NCBI GenBank assembly: GCA_036924285.1
Contig: JAYKYS010000001.1
Coordinates: forward strand, 27,155,501-27,219,500
From: Asterella californica
Taxonomy: Eukaryota > Streptophyta > Marchantiopsida > Marchantiales > Aytoniaceae
Direction of reading: 5' to 3'
Length of the DNA stretch: 64,000 nucleotides
This document shows, piece after piece, positions 33,781 to 45,660 of the stretch. Position numbers and translations under genes: made by a program. The notes under the pieces were generated by a model. It was not told the origin of the DNA. It made no database searches and worked only from the letters and a program-made list of their open reading frames with translations. Position 1 is the stretch's first letter, and every line of letters begins with the position of its first letter.

Positions 33781-35125
33781 GAAACCCTTGTAGCTGGACA
33801 CCGGTACCCGAGTGAACACACTTGAAGTGGCGACAGGCACCGGCACAGATATATACATTCCTTGAGGTCCGCTCACGATATCCCTACCAGGGGTCTACCT
33901 CCTGAGAGAAACCGGAAAGGAGCACACACATAAAGGAAAGTCGGTTCCCCTCTCCAAGCCCGAGAGAGGACGATAAATGGTCGATTGGCGGTTCAGTGGT
34001 ATTGACGGTTCATTTGTGAGAGATCCTTGGTTTGAGTCGGGAGTGTGGGCCTTACTGTTCCTACACAAGTAAAATGGCCCACTCGGACGATTCTCAGCGT
34101 CTCAGACCCCTCCCATGAACATTCCTGTCTCTCCTGAAAAATAGAGTTATGCGTTTCCTCCCGAAAATGAAAGGGGCACCTCCGGAGGTACCTGAAAAAG
34201 TTTTACATATGAATTATTGCAATCGGGGGCTTCCCCTCTGTCTTTTTCTTTGAAGGTCGCTCGAAAATTTTCAGTCGGACACATTCTACATGCTCTGACG
34301 ACCAGTGACGATTGCAGCTTACAGGTTCAAACCTTACTCCCGTTTTCTGTTTTTACGGGTGAGGGTTTGAGCTCTGAAACTAAACTAAACCCTTACACGA
34401 AACATATACCCGCCAACGGGAGAGATGCGAAAGATGACGTGCTTCTCTGGTGATTTGGAAGAGATCCTGCAGCACGCACCTCTTTAAGACTTTCGTACCT
34501 GCGTTCAAAAAGGGGTGAAGGACCGGTTGAAAAGAGTGAACACCGTGCTGCCTCGTTAATACCCATGCAGCTACAGATGGAACTTCCGTGGATACTTGAC
34601 GCATGCACAGTGAGGAATGAAAGGGCCTAGAGTTACGGTAGCTCCCAGGGACCAGGCCATGCTTGTTGAATGCCCTTCTGCCTAGCCCTTCTGCCTATCT
34701 ATCATAAATGCCTGTTAGTTTATTTACGCCCTTGACAACTTCCCGTGGAGGCAACGCAGAGATCAGCCATAACTTGGGCCTAAGATGGTGACCGAGCAAG
34801 TTTTTTGTCTATCTTGAAAGACAGTCATTCCGCAGAGAAGGTGGTTCGTAGCTTCCCGATGACGTCGAACTGAACTAATGGAGAGATCCAGTTGTTCGAT
34901 CATTCAGTTCTGTTTGTGAGGAGCCAAGCATCCTCGTTCATTCGGTTTTCAACACTACAGTTTGCATTACTACGGGCGACCTTAGAGCTACTGATAGCGT
35001 GGATTAGCCCCGATGTTCTTCCTCCCTTCGAGGCGTTCGTTGCTTGGCCCTTCGGGTCCCTCTTTCCCTTGTAAGGCTTGATGGGGTCTTTCCATCCGTT
35101 AGCTATTCATTGCGTCGCGGTTTTC
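33781..35125. other. Possible organelle-derived or repeat DNA
   Basis: This stretch differs from its AT-rich surroundings: moderate GC, no long open frames, and motifs such as GGCCCTTCGGGTCCCTCTTT and repeated CCTTCTGCCTA. Two tRNA-like traces occur at 33990-34040 (TTCAGTGGTAT, then GGTTTGAGTC) and 34275-34345 (TTTTCAGTCGG, then GGTTCAAACC). Neither folds as a good tRNA. The right end (35015-35119) is an inverted copy of 51281-51390. A mitochondrial insertion is one explanation, a tRNA-derived repeat another. Confidence 0.3.
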
Positions 35126-36123
35126 ATTACTACGGGAGTCAGATACCTACCAGGTCCAGTGCCCGTGGTTTTACTTGATGATGACGTCCCACTTCGTCGA
35201 TCTATGACTTCGAAAATCCTCCCATCGCGCTTTGTGTGATTGTATCTCAAAGTAAACTTGAAAATCGCTCTCTGATTCCGATCCTCTTGGTCTAACGTCA
35301 TAGCTTCATCACAGAAGCTTGTTCCATCAACCAGCTTCAAACCAGGACATCTCCAGCTTGCCTGCCGGATGGGAAACCGTGAACCTGGTTTAGTCATCTG
35401 TTGAAGCTTGGCTAGGTGAAAGCGAATGATAGTCTTTGCAAGAAACGGGTCAGGGCGAAAACACATGAACTCCCGCTACTCTCCAAATCTTTGTTAACAC
35501 ACTCTGTAGCATCGTTCCTTACAGAAGACCCACAAGGAGCAAAGAAGCGGTGGAAGGCTAACGAAGGCTTGTAGTTTCGGCGGACCTTTTGTTTGGGTGA
35601 TTGAGATTCTAATTATCGAGCATCCTGTTAGCTGTTTGTGATTCAATGGAACAGCCTGCGGAACATTCTCGTGGTCCTTCATACCACGTTAGTGTCCCGT
35701 GACACTAGTTACATCCTTCTCAGCGTAATGAAACAAAGAGCGCTGGACCTTCTCCAAAGTTTGGCTTTTCGTTGAACTGTCTGAAAACGTAGAAAGCTAG
35801 CTCCATTACGTTAGTGCATAGACTCTTATAACAAATGCTGTAGATCACGGAAACTAGACACATTGAGGTTGGATCTCCTCCAAAGGTTTGGGTAATCGCT
35901 TGGACGTTCTGACCTATAAAGTAAACAGATCGATAAACACGGCTTCTCCCATTACTGCTGCAGCCATTACCAGCCCACAGGAACATAAACGAGCAAACTC
36001 AACATCATATTCCGCACCTCTCTGTCCGCTGCGCATTCTCCCCGCGCTTCTCCTGCAAGAAGCCACAATCAAATGCCACAATTTCTCATCATCGCTCTCA
36101 ACCTTCCTCGTAGCCCGCGCCAT
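35107..36123 (-). pseudogene. Decayed minus-strand coding region of unknown family
   Basis: Three minus-strand open pieces follow each other. 36123-35914 starts MARATRKVESDDEKLWHLIV and ends GEAVFIDLFTL. 35930-35720 reads in another frame GQNVQAITQTFGGDPTSMC, then ELAFYVFRQFNEKPNFGE. 35466-35107 reads KLQQMTKPGSRFPIRQASW, LRYNHTKRDGRIFEVIDRR. Amino-acid composition looks protein-like, and the first two would join after a one-base shift. No family is recognised. An overlapping plus-strand frame (35888-36337) covers the same DNA and cannot be excluded. It may be a dead passenger gene. Confidence 0.3.
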
Positions 36124-36610
36124 CGCTTTAACCTTCGGTCCAACTGTTCTCGTGGCTACCGGTCTTCTGATCGGTACCTACGTCATAACGTACGAATTCA
36201 ATTACCAGGTGTCAGTACCACGCTCTGATACATTGATACCGCGAGCAGTACCGTACTGTAGTGGCCCTCTCACTCCTGAAGATCGATTGTTCTTTTATGT
36301 ATGCAACGCACATGCCGTCCTTTTTACTTCAGAATAGCAACTGATTTACTAATGCCATAACTCCAACAGGTTTTCCAATTAGTTTAATCCGGGATTAACA
36401 CGAAAAATTATCGGTATCGAAGTTAACAACACGAACTATCGAAGAGGGTGTTTTTTCGCGTGAGAATTTCCTGTCACCGCGTCAAACAGTCATCTACACA
36501 TTACGTGCTCACCATTAACTCTGAAATTGTTCATTTGTCATTTGGAGAGAGTCGACTCGTGCGAACTATCAAAAAACATTCTCGTCTACCAGAGGTTTTA
36601 GAGCCCGTCT

Positions 36611-36880
36611 CGTAAGCGGTAGATTATTGGTACGGGATGGTTTCAACCAGCTGCAAAACTCGAAACCGGTTACTGTGCGGTGAAGAGCCTTATTCCCAAC
36701 CGTAAATTTCGCACGCTTCTTGTGAAAAACCTGGTTAGGAAAACCGTAAGCGGTAGATTATTGGTACGGGATGGTTTCAACCAGCTGCAAAACTCGAAAC
36801 CGGTTACTGTGCGGTGAAGAGCCTTATTCCCAACCGTAAATTTCGCACGCTTCTTGTGAAAAACCTGGTTAGGAAAACCG
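36611..36880. repeat. Perfect 134-bp tandem duplication
   Basis: 36611-36744 and 36745-36878 are identical by eye. The unit starts CGTAAGCGGTAGATTATTGG and contains GGTTTCAACCAGCTGCAAAA and CGCACGCTTCTTGTGAAAAA. Identity indicates a recent duplication, or an assembly artefact. Confidence 0.9.
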
Positions 36881-39800
36881 AGTGCAGTTACGGCCTTAGG
36901 GAACGGACTAAATAGCTAGTTGTTGATGAAACAACTTTGTCATAAAAAATGAGTACATTACCGCTTGTTGATATGATATAGAAATACATCAAATATCAAT
37001 ATATATAACACATGGAGAGACTATGCACAAGAAATCTAAAAATTGCACAAGATGATAATATGTTGTACAGACACTTCAAACTGATTTTTTTTTAGATATA
37101 TAGTCGGTTGTTAACGTGCAAGTCTCACATTCAAATGAAATAGCATTTTGACCTGCTGAACCTGCTGTTGTGAGTCAAAGGTGTAATCATGTAAAGTAAT
37201 CATAAGAGGGATGGAGTCAAGTCCGACGAATGTATTAGATTCTGATCAAATAAATCTCTTACTGCATGTATAGTATGTATAGTATTACATAACACATATA
37301 TTATCTCCTCTAGCTCACAATAGAAAAGAAGATAAAAATGAATTCAGTAATTTCGGGATGGCAGAGCATTGCAACTAGACGTAGATATCACTACCAGGTC
37401 GGTTAAATCATCAAGTAGTTATTTTTTTCCAGTTCAAGTTTGTACATGCAGTTCTGGTTAGTTTCTTTTACACAATTTAGTCTTAAAGTTATTCTTTTCA
37501 AGATATACAACCCAAAATCAACAAAAAATTAATTCATAAAATTTTGAAATATTTATGATCATAAATATCCAAAAACTCAAAAGTAAACCAAATCAACGTC
37601 AATAAGGAACTCGCCAAATGTTGCACATGCGCCAGATCATGTGTCACTTCATGCAAGTCGTCAACTAAGCTTGAATCCATGTATATTGTTTTGTCACATT
37701 CTATAATCCACGTAAGTCTTGACATATCAACGTCATATTGTTTTAAAATGTGTTAGCAACAACGTCAAGTGAGCATCATGTCATATTTGCAGTTTTGCCA
37801 CATCATCAACCTTGTGTCATGTCACCTAAATCGTCATGTCAATGATCCATCCATGACATGTGAACATGCCATGTCAATATTATTATCTTGTCAAATTTCT
37901 ATTTTAGTCATCTGACATGTCATACACGTGTCTCATCAGCACCCGGATGTCACATCAAAGCCAAGTAGTGTCAAATCCTAAATCCTAAACCCTAAACTCA
38001 TAACCTTTTCTATGAAGCTCAATTTAGAACGATACAAGAACTACATTGTGTCTACTCAGTGACACCTAGACAAAAATATTGTTTGTTTTGGTTTCAACTT
38101 GTTATGAGCAAGTTCAACAAATATAAAGCTTATTCCATCAATATTGGTTTCCCATCCTACCGAGTCCATGATAAAGCCAGTCATAATTTACTTCAAGCGT
38201 GATAAGTCATTCAGATGAACATTGCATCTGTTGTATGGTGATTTAAAGTGGTATAGTAATTGAGATTATGTGATTATCGAAGGAGTACGATAATTGAGGT
38301 GTGGGAAAATCTATATCTTTGTACTCAAGGTCTTATAATAATCTCGAATTAAACAGATCATCATACAATCTTGACTCCAAAATTGCTGATGATATATAAT
38401 TCAGGTCAGATCAATCAAGTAACATATTCTCTCCATCTTTATAGGTAAGTCTAGGCAAATTCTTTTGATTGAATTATCTTCCTCTTTTTTATGTGTTTAT
38501 GTTATGTTGACTAGATTGTACGATGTATTATATGATAGCATGTCTTAACGAAAAGCACATTTTTCATGAAGTTGCATGACATGTTGAGAAAGGAAAGTAT
38601 CATTCAGTCTTCGAAAAAAGCTATATATGATTTTTGGATGGATATGCAATTTGGATTTTAACCTAACTTGCTGAACTGAAAGTCATAATCTGCACTTTTA
38701 TAATCGTTTGAACTCTTACAACGATATATACAGCTTTGAGTAACATTATAACCTCATCAATTGAAGCCATACCTACTATAAGAGAGCAGAAAAGCTTGTA
38801 ACCAGTTCTATGATTATTTTGCTCTATCTTGCTTTGTGCTTTCCTCTTCTTGTTTACTTAGTAACCGATGGGTTATGTCCTTCTTGTAGAACATACACTT
38901 GATGCATATATAAAGAATATAAAATCATCTTGATAGAATCATTGCACAAAATCCTATTTTCCACAAGATTTTCTATGTGGTTCATTAATGCAAACTGGTT
39001 CCATGCATATGTAGATTTCTACATAATATGCATGCGTGAACATGTCCATGTTGCAAAAATAGCTATTGTGCATTATATCACTCCTTTATCAGTTATACCA
39101 ACCATGTCCAATCCACTTTCACACATACGCGTTGAAAGGTAAGGTATTAAATATAGTAGACTTTTCACGTGCAAATCAAATTTTAGTCCTACATATACAT
39201 AATTAAATTGAGCATGATAGATCTCAGATCTTTTATACTTTATACCTTCTTTTTACAAAATGTTCCAGCGAGGGTATGTTATAACTACAGCTAACTTAGC
39301 TATTGAGATATTTCTGCGGATAGGAATCTTTGATAGGTTCTTCAAATGAGCTAGTATTCAACTGAAATTTTGAGTGTATTTTAAACATTAATGGGTTTGT
39401 TAACTTTTGATTCTTTTATCATTCAAAATAAAATTATACTAAAATCTCCTCTTCTCTAATAATACTTAAACTAAACTAATTTAAGTTTATGAATTATCGC
39501 TTAAAAGTTCCTTTTAATACGGTTGTTGATATGGTGTTGAGAGCAGTTATTTTCTCCCTACAATAATGGTATACTAGACATCACAATTATAGCTTTACAG
39601 CACTAGCGTTATTAATTTCAAACATCATTATATCAAAGGGCATGCAGATTTCGTGAATAATTAAAATTCTTAAGGTTAGTGTAAGATATCACTTCAGAAA
39701 AGTTGTCTCTAAAATTCAAATTCTGTGTAAATCTTCTGACCATGGGGATATTTTAAGGTAATGAAACTATCACACACGCCATAGTTAAGCTAATGAAACT

Positions 39801-40020
39801 AACATAAAACGACATAGTTGAAGAAACGGTAGAGTTGTCTTTGAGACCACAAATCTCTAGTTCATTTGACCGTAGACCTCGTAAAAGTCCTACAAAACAT
39901 AACTCTGAATGTTTGAGCAGACGAGAACGCATCAACCTTGGAAATACAATGACGAGGAAGAGGGAATAATATGCATCGAATTACGCACCTCACGAGTTTG
40001 AGAACTTTATATAATATTAT
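36881..40020. other. AT-rich intergenic DNA
   Basis: No gene is supportable. Contents are a CATGTCA-rich cluster (37727-37975), telomere-like CCTAAATCCTAAACCCTAAA at about 37978, and AT-rich sequence. Confidence 0.5.
37727..37975. repeat. Cluster of CATGTCA / TGTCACAT motifs
   Basis: CATGTCA, its complement TGACATG and related TGTCATATT, GTGTCATGTCACC recur more than ten times in 250 bp at irregular spacing. It resembles an eroded minisatellite or a protein-binding cluster. No strict period is visible. Confidence 0.5.
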
Positions 40021-40025
40021 ATAAA

Positions 40026-40107
40026 CTGCCTTTCCACATTTTCCTTGCAATAAACAGTTATTATTACCTGCCATTCCACATTATCCTTGCAATAAACAGT
40101 TATTATA
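40026..40107. repeat. Two-copy tandem repeat of about 42 bp
   Basis: CTGCCTTTCCACATTTTCCT followed by TGCAATAAACAGTTATTATT is repeated as CTGCCATTCCACATTATCCT and TGCAATAAACAGTTATTATA. Confidence 0.8.
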
Positions 40108-40319
40108 TATATATAACTAGATTTTATGTTGGATTAACTTCTAGGAATTTTTGCTCGTTTGTTGTTATCAGGGAAATTTATAAAGTTTAAATAATTTTTT
40201 ACTAAGTGAATGTAAATAATTAAAAGTATATTATTATTATTATTTAAATATTCTAAATTAAGTTTAATAAAAATCAAAATAATAATATTATATGTTAGTT
40301 GTTAGTTGTTTCTGAAAAC

Positions 40320-41450
40320 ATGAAAACGTGGTTAGATAACCCATAAGAGAAGTGCAGTACTTTGCGCTTGAGGGAGTACAAGTGCGGGAGCCAACTTGAC
40401 AATAACTATTAATTAATTAATACATTAATTTATTACCTAACCCATCAAGGTCGAAAAGGTTAGGTAATAAATTAAGCTTGCACCTCTCTTCTATCTTCAG
40501 ATGGAATATACATCCAAAGTGTCATTTTTGCTGAGGGAAGAAAAACGACAAATGTGGTAAAATGTAGTCGATTCATATTTGATCGAACATGATAAAATGT
40601 AGTTGATTCTTGTTTCAGTCATGGAAAAGAAGTACAGAGAAACTCTTTAAACGGACAAATGCTTCACTCGATCATTGTAAACAAGACAGGGAAAAAATAG
40701 AGTTATTTATTATACTAAAATTGAATTATCAAAGCGCCTTTCATCTAGATGTCCACTGGACAACTGACTTTCAAAAAAGAAAAACTGATAGGATTTTAGA
40801 AAAAATAGGAAAGAGTTTGACGGATCACCTTCTCAATATAGACTTGGGAGAAACCATCGAGATGCTTTTATGGTATGCTATGCTGCTGAATATAGATAAT
40901 CAAAGTCAAACTTGACACATATGATTTATTTATTAAATATAGATTACCAAAGCCAAACATGGCCGCAGACTCATTTAGAACCCATGAACCAAGTACGAGA
41001 AGTGATCCCTGTCTTGGTATATAGGTATGTGATGTCCACACAAACATTTTGAATTTAATCACTTTAATTTATTACCTAACCCTTTCTTTTGAAAGGTTAA
41101 AGAAATAAATTAAAGTTTATTCATATTCCTCCTCTTCTAATCTCAGAAGATGATGAATATGCATGCTTATCATGATAATGCGGGCATTATCACTCTGGAG
41201 ACTATACTGGAAACCAAGACATAACCTCTAAAGCACGAGCCGACCTGCGTGCTTTTTAAAGTACAAATCTAGTGACTATTGATATATTAATTTAGTGTGA
41301 CCTAAGTTTCTTGCTGAGAAGGTTAGGTAATCAATTAAACCTTTGCATATTTTTCTCTTTTTCCACATGAATACGCAAGGTGCTGTGAGTGAATATAATA
41401 TACATCTCAACTCACCTCTGGCGAGAAGACGTCACAAAAATATCAAAGGA
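40320..41450. repeat. Three clustered members of an AT-rich hairpin repeat family
   Basis: The best hairpin has perfect 18-bp arms: TTAATTTATTACCTAACC at 40425-40442 and GGTTAGGTAATAAATTAA at 40458-40475, with a 15-base loop. A second is at 41062-41115 (imperfect 24-bp arms) and a third at 41287-41338 (weaker). Each is preceded by an AAGTACAA-type block and followed by a CTCTTCT..CAGATG.AATAT.CAT block. Further members are at 45608-45660 and, diverged, at 33.4 and 24.2 kb. This points to a dispersed non-autonomous element family with a conserved internal hairpin. Confidence 0.6.
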
Positions 41451-42742
41451 GAAAATACATTTTTATTATTGTGTCCGTGGTCACTAGATTAGCTCAAGAA
41501 CTCAATAATTATATCGGATAGAAACAGAAACACTTGACAGTGACAAACAAATCTAAATATCTAACCTCTAAGCGTCGTATGCGACAATTAGAAGACTTCT
41601 TACTTAGAAAGTAGTTTGCGAGACGGTGGACCACATTGTTTATCTACTTTGTTGTTTCTGCACCAATTTAGCACAATATTAAATAAAACTATTGTTTTTG
41701 CTCCAATGACTGAGTCGAAGTTATTGGAGACTTTTCTTCCCGGATTGACGCTTTAAAACAAGATAATTATGAACCTATAAAGTTTATCTCGGATACCATC
41801 TTCTCACATATATAAAACCAGTTCCAGTAATAATCACAATGTTTTATTAATTTAGTTTGATTTAATGCCTAACATCCTCGGAAGAAAAGTTAAAAGTTAT
41901 AACTAACAAAATTATCTCGGTATATGAGGTTGTTTACAAAAAGCTTTTCAAAAATAGGCTTGAATAAGCCGTTTCTCAGACATTAACACTCATACGCTGG
42001 TACAAGACCTTCTGTTAGGACTGGATCCTCTGAGACCCATGTGGACTTCTACATATGTCTCGAGAATAATTGATTAACTAGACTCTCTCTTCCATCTCTA
42101 GATGGAAGCAAAGCTCATAATATACAGCTCAATATCTCACATGCAAGGTGTTGTGAGTGAATATGTGTCGAAGGTGTGGTTTTCAGCGATGAGAAGAAAT
42201 GGAAAAGCTTGAAAGGCGGGGGTGTAAATACTTATAGCCGGTAAGGCGCTGGCGGAGGTTGTGAGCGTGACGAAAAACAGACACGGGTCGAATTCTTTGC
42301 GTTAGGGTTAGGTGTCGTAACTTTTTTTTTTCTCGTGTCATCGTGTTTTTGTAGTGTGTGGGGATTTTTGTGGAGGTGTGACGAAGAGTGACGGGGCCGG
42401 GCTGGGAGAAGCTCTGTGCGGAGATATTTGACGCTATTTTCTGGAAGGGCTGTTGTTTTGAGGATTTGTGCATGTCGTTGTTGTGGGCAATGCAAAGATG
42501 AAAACTCTAGCGTTTGGGTGCTGTGCGGTCGGCTCAGGTGTTGTTGGCAGTGGACGTCGCCTTGCTGACACTACCTCGGCCTGTGACAGGATGCGACTCC
42601 ATCTCCATACTCGGAGGTCTGTACTATGGGATTTAGGTACTCTGCTTGTTGCTGCAGGTGAAGTAACCTCTACATTTTCTTGCTCGTTGTTGTATCTGTT
42701 GTTGGATGATCGACTCCATGATGAGATAACTTCGGCAGGACC

Positions 42743-44245
42743 ATGTCCTCAGATGATGATGAGGTCCTCCTCTACGCCATAGAATCCCTAGAGGCAAGCT
42801 AGGCCTTTTCCCTTCTCGTGCAAGCAGTAGAGTCTCCAGATTCAACAAGCACCATAGCCATCTTAGAACGGAACTGCTTGCTGAAAATGCTGCTTATTCC
42901 GGACATTGCTCTGAAGTTCCCTTTCTACTCTAGCAAGTTGCCGATAATCAGTTTTGATGATAATACATTACAGCTAATCCGTCGCTATATGTACCTAGAC
43001 CTGCAATACAGCACGAGTAGTGTCAACTTCCTGCTGAAGTTCGACTATGTGAAGATAGCGAAAACGTGCTATCCCTATCCTCTGCACGTCTTGTCTATTG
43101 CAAGTTTAGTTGGGCCATACCGCTTCTTCTCTTATTCCGACGAGGGACTTTCGCTGTACTTGCAAGACATGCGTTTTTTGATGTTTAGCTATCCAGTCTT
43201 TTTTGTCCGCGAACGTGATAATAAACGTTCAACTGTGCACTGCGTTTACAGACTTTTTCATCTACCTTGCATTTGTACCTAGCTTGAGCCGTCCAACGAC
43301 CGATATATGTGCGATCATCACACCAACTTGGACCGACAGTATGTCTCCAGAAGCTGGCCAGAGTGAAATCGCCGACACTGGAATTGTCTGTGACGGTATG
43401 CCGGACGGGGAATGACCTCGACCTTTCTTTGTTCCCACTGCTTTCTACTTTTTTGCACAGGCAGTGTCTCTCAGAAATGTTCTTTGTTGAGCGGGGGTAG
43501 TTCACTACACTTGCATTTCCAGGGGGTTATATCCATCCACGAGAAGTCTTGTCTCGAGGTGAAAAAGAAACTATTGCACGCAGTTGGATGGGACCAGCAG
43601 CGTCCACTTGGTGCTGAGATATGTGTGAAGCAGTTTTCCAACAAAGGGTTGCACACCTTTGTCGGTATGGTTAGGTATTGTTTAAAAGATGAGAAACTCC
43701 AACATCATCACGCCGTGATGAAGAATATCACTGAGAGTACGCTCACAGACGGTAAAGAATTATTTATGTTGTTAGGAGCTGTAGATACAAAGAATCATGT
43801 TGAACTGACTTACATGAATCTTTTAACCATGGCACTCCAGTTCAAGAGCTCGCATCCTCTCTCGAACACTTTGTCTCGCTGTCTCCGTCAGATGCTAGTT
43901 TCACGGAAGTATTCGGCTTCACCTAGGTGGATTATGCAGGCAGATATACAAAAGAAATGCTCCGACTCGCTGTGGAACTCTTTCATCAGATCGGAGCAGG
44001 TGACACCTGAGGACGTGAACGACATCTTTTTCCGTATTGACAATCGTCGCTGTCCACATTGCAGTCGCAGGTCTTTCGAAACACAAGAACCAGCAGGGGA
44101 ACAGGAAGGAAGCGAGGATGAAGTGGCCAAGCAACCAGGAGTAGGAACGAGAGACAGAGCAGGCAACCGCGGAGGGACGAGGAATCAGCAAGGGACTCTC
44201 CCAGACTTCATAGCTTTCGCGAGTGTGCTGCTCAGAGCCGGCTAG
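42743..44245 (+). pseudogene. Replitron-like HUH endonuclease (Rep-type), copy B, frameshifted
   Basis: Reading begins at ATG 42743 (MSSDDDEVLLYAIESLEAS), meets an in-frame TAG at 42800, then continues with SPDSTSTIAILERNCLLKML, RRYMYLDLQYSTSSVNFLL and VGPYRFFSYSDEGLSLYL (the N-terminal region shared with copy A). A probable intron lies at about 43213-43287. The HUH domain follows: motif I TLELSVTV (~43376), then FFVERG. A one-base deficit in a G run (43493-43497) shifts the frame. Motif II SLHLHFQGV has His-Leu-His at 43508-43516. HTFVGMVRYCLKD holds the Tyr-x-x-Lys motif at 43676-43687. The C-terminal helical domain (AVMKNITESTLTDGKELFML, NTLSRCLRQMLVSRKY, CSDSLWNSFIRSEQVTPEDV) is open to TAG 44243 with an acidic tail. 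Family knowledge: HUH Tyr enzymes start rolling-circle-like DNA transfer. Its activity here is inferred to be lost. Confidence 0.72.
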
Positions 44246-44338
44246 TCTATCGGCAGTCACAATCAACCTATCGAAGTTGAATAGTCGACAAACCGCTCCA
44301 GCAGTGACTTGTAGCACTAGTTGAAGCAGCCAGCAGTT

Positions 44339-44456
44339 GTGATTGTGTTTGTACAGTAACGCGACTATCAATAGCCAGCCATTGTACGTTTCTGTCAGCC
44401 ATCATTTGTGATTTTGTGTTTGTATGATAACGCGACTACCAATAGCCAGCCATTGT
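44339..44456 (+). repeat. Subterminal two-copy repeat of replitron-like copy B
   Basis: GTGATTGTGTTTGTACAGTA followed by ACGCGACTATCAATAGCCAG and CCATTGTA recurs 69 bases later with few changes. It lies downstream of the stop codon, the same relative position as the repeats of copy A. Confidence 0.75.
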
Positions 44457-45607
44457 AGTTATACGTCTGTACAGTATATGCAGCCCGTGTACACTGTCAG
44501 TTCGAGCTCCAGTTTCAGTGCGGTCCAGACCACATCTACTTTACACATACTGTTCCGAGCACGATGTGTTTTGTCTTTGGGAATAAAACTTGTATGAAAA
44601 AACTTGTATCAGTGAGAAACTTATGTGGCATTAATTTTTTATCTCCGAGCGGTCGTTTTCGAGTGCACGAACGAAGGTACTCAAGCGTGACATTTCAAGT
44701 CTTCCAAAAAGATAAGCAGAAAGGCTAGAAGCCGAGGGTTATAAATAACGCGTTGAAGTGGAAAATAATTAACCCCTAAAAGAACACTTCTAACAGGAGG
44801 ATGAATATGCATGTAAAGTGCACTTTCAATCAGTCATGAAGAAAATGACAAGCCTGCTGCACTGGTAGAAAATATGCAAAGAGATTGACTCCGGTTTTTA
44901 TTTAAGGTTGAACATTTATATTTTATATTTATTTAAATATTTATATTTTCCATTATTCATTTATTTCATTTTCATCTCATGTATATACCTTACATTATCT
45001 TCCATAAGCCACACATGTGCATGGATAGCTATATGAGAAATAGAGAACTTAATGTTTACATGTATGCCAAGTTAACACAATGAATAGTGTTTACTTCCTT
45101 ACGCACCACGATCAAGCATTCAAAACCTATAGACTCTCCTCTGCGCAACGGATGATAAATTTAGAGGGTTAAATGTCTCCTACAAATGATATTTGATTCG
45201 ATGTAAAGTACAAAATGTATTCTAAAAATATTATAATATTATAATACATGAACTTAACTGGCTCAGGTGATTATGAATGCTCGATGAATATGCATGCATA
45301 GTTGAACTCTCCACGCGTCTCGATTATGGTCATTTCAAATTTGAACCTCTCGTGTAACTGCCAAGAACCTAATTCAAACGACCTTTCACTCTCCAAATGG
45401 TTTCTGTCGCTTGGAGGTTGACATTGGACGATCCTATGCCTCAAATGTTGGTACCTTGTCTCTTGTGCCAGATTGTTTCGGATTATAGTATCTACATGTT
45501 CCCATATAAAAATCGGGAATAATCTGCTGACTTTCTCCCCTTCCCTGTCACTGCATTTTCCCCAATCCTAAACAAGCAAGCATATTATTATTATTATATA
45601 TATTAAC

Positions 45608-45660
45608 GTTTAATTATTACCTAACCTTTCATGTCAAAAAACTTAGATAATAAATTAAAT
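45608..45660. repeat. AT-rich hairpin repeat family member
   Basis: GTTTAATTATTACCTAACC then a short loop and CTTAGATAATAAATTAAAT form an imperfect hairpin matching the 40.4-kb members. Confidence 0.6.

Larger units (their letters stand above)
42200..44610 (+). mobile_element. Replitron-like transposon, copy B (approximate limits)
   Basis: A GC-richer leader starts near 42.2 kb, out of very AT-rich DNA, and the unit ends near the AATAAA at about 44581. The single gene is a Rep-like HUH endonuclease homologous to that in copy A. There are no LTRs. Tandem repeats lie 3' of the gene. Exact ends were not found. Confidence 0.55.

Noticed and set aside
33984..34345. Two tRNA-like stretches (TTCAGTGGTAT...GGTTTGAGTC and TTTTCAGTCGG...GGTTCAAACC).
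   Set aside because: Neither gives a proper acceptor or anticodon stem, and the second has abnormal A-to-B spacing. Kept only as traces within the region entry.
26809..42802. Repeated in-frame TAG codons in both HUH genes and the gypsy pol, hinting at TAG read as Gln (as in some ulvophycean algae).
   Set aside because: The CHID1-like gene ends with TAG exactly where its relatives end, and neither host gene has an internal TAG in about 940 codons. Ordinary C-to-T decay explains the stops.
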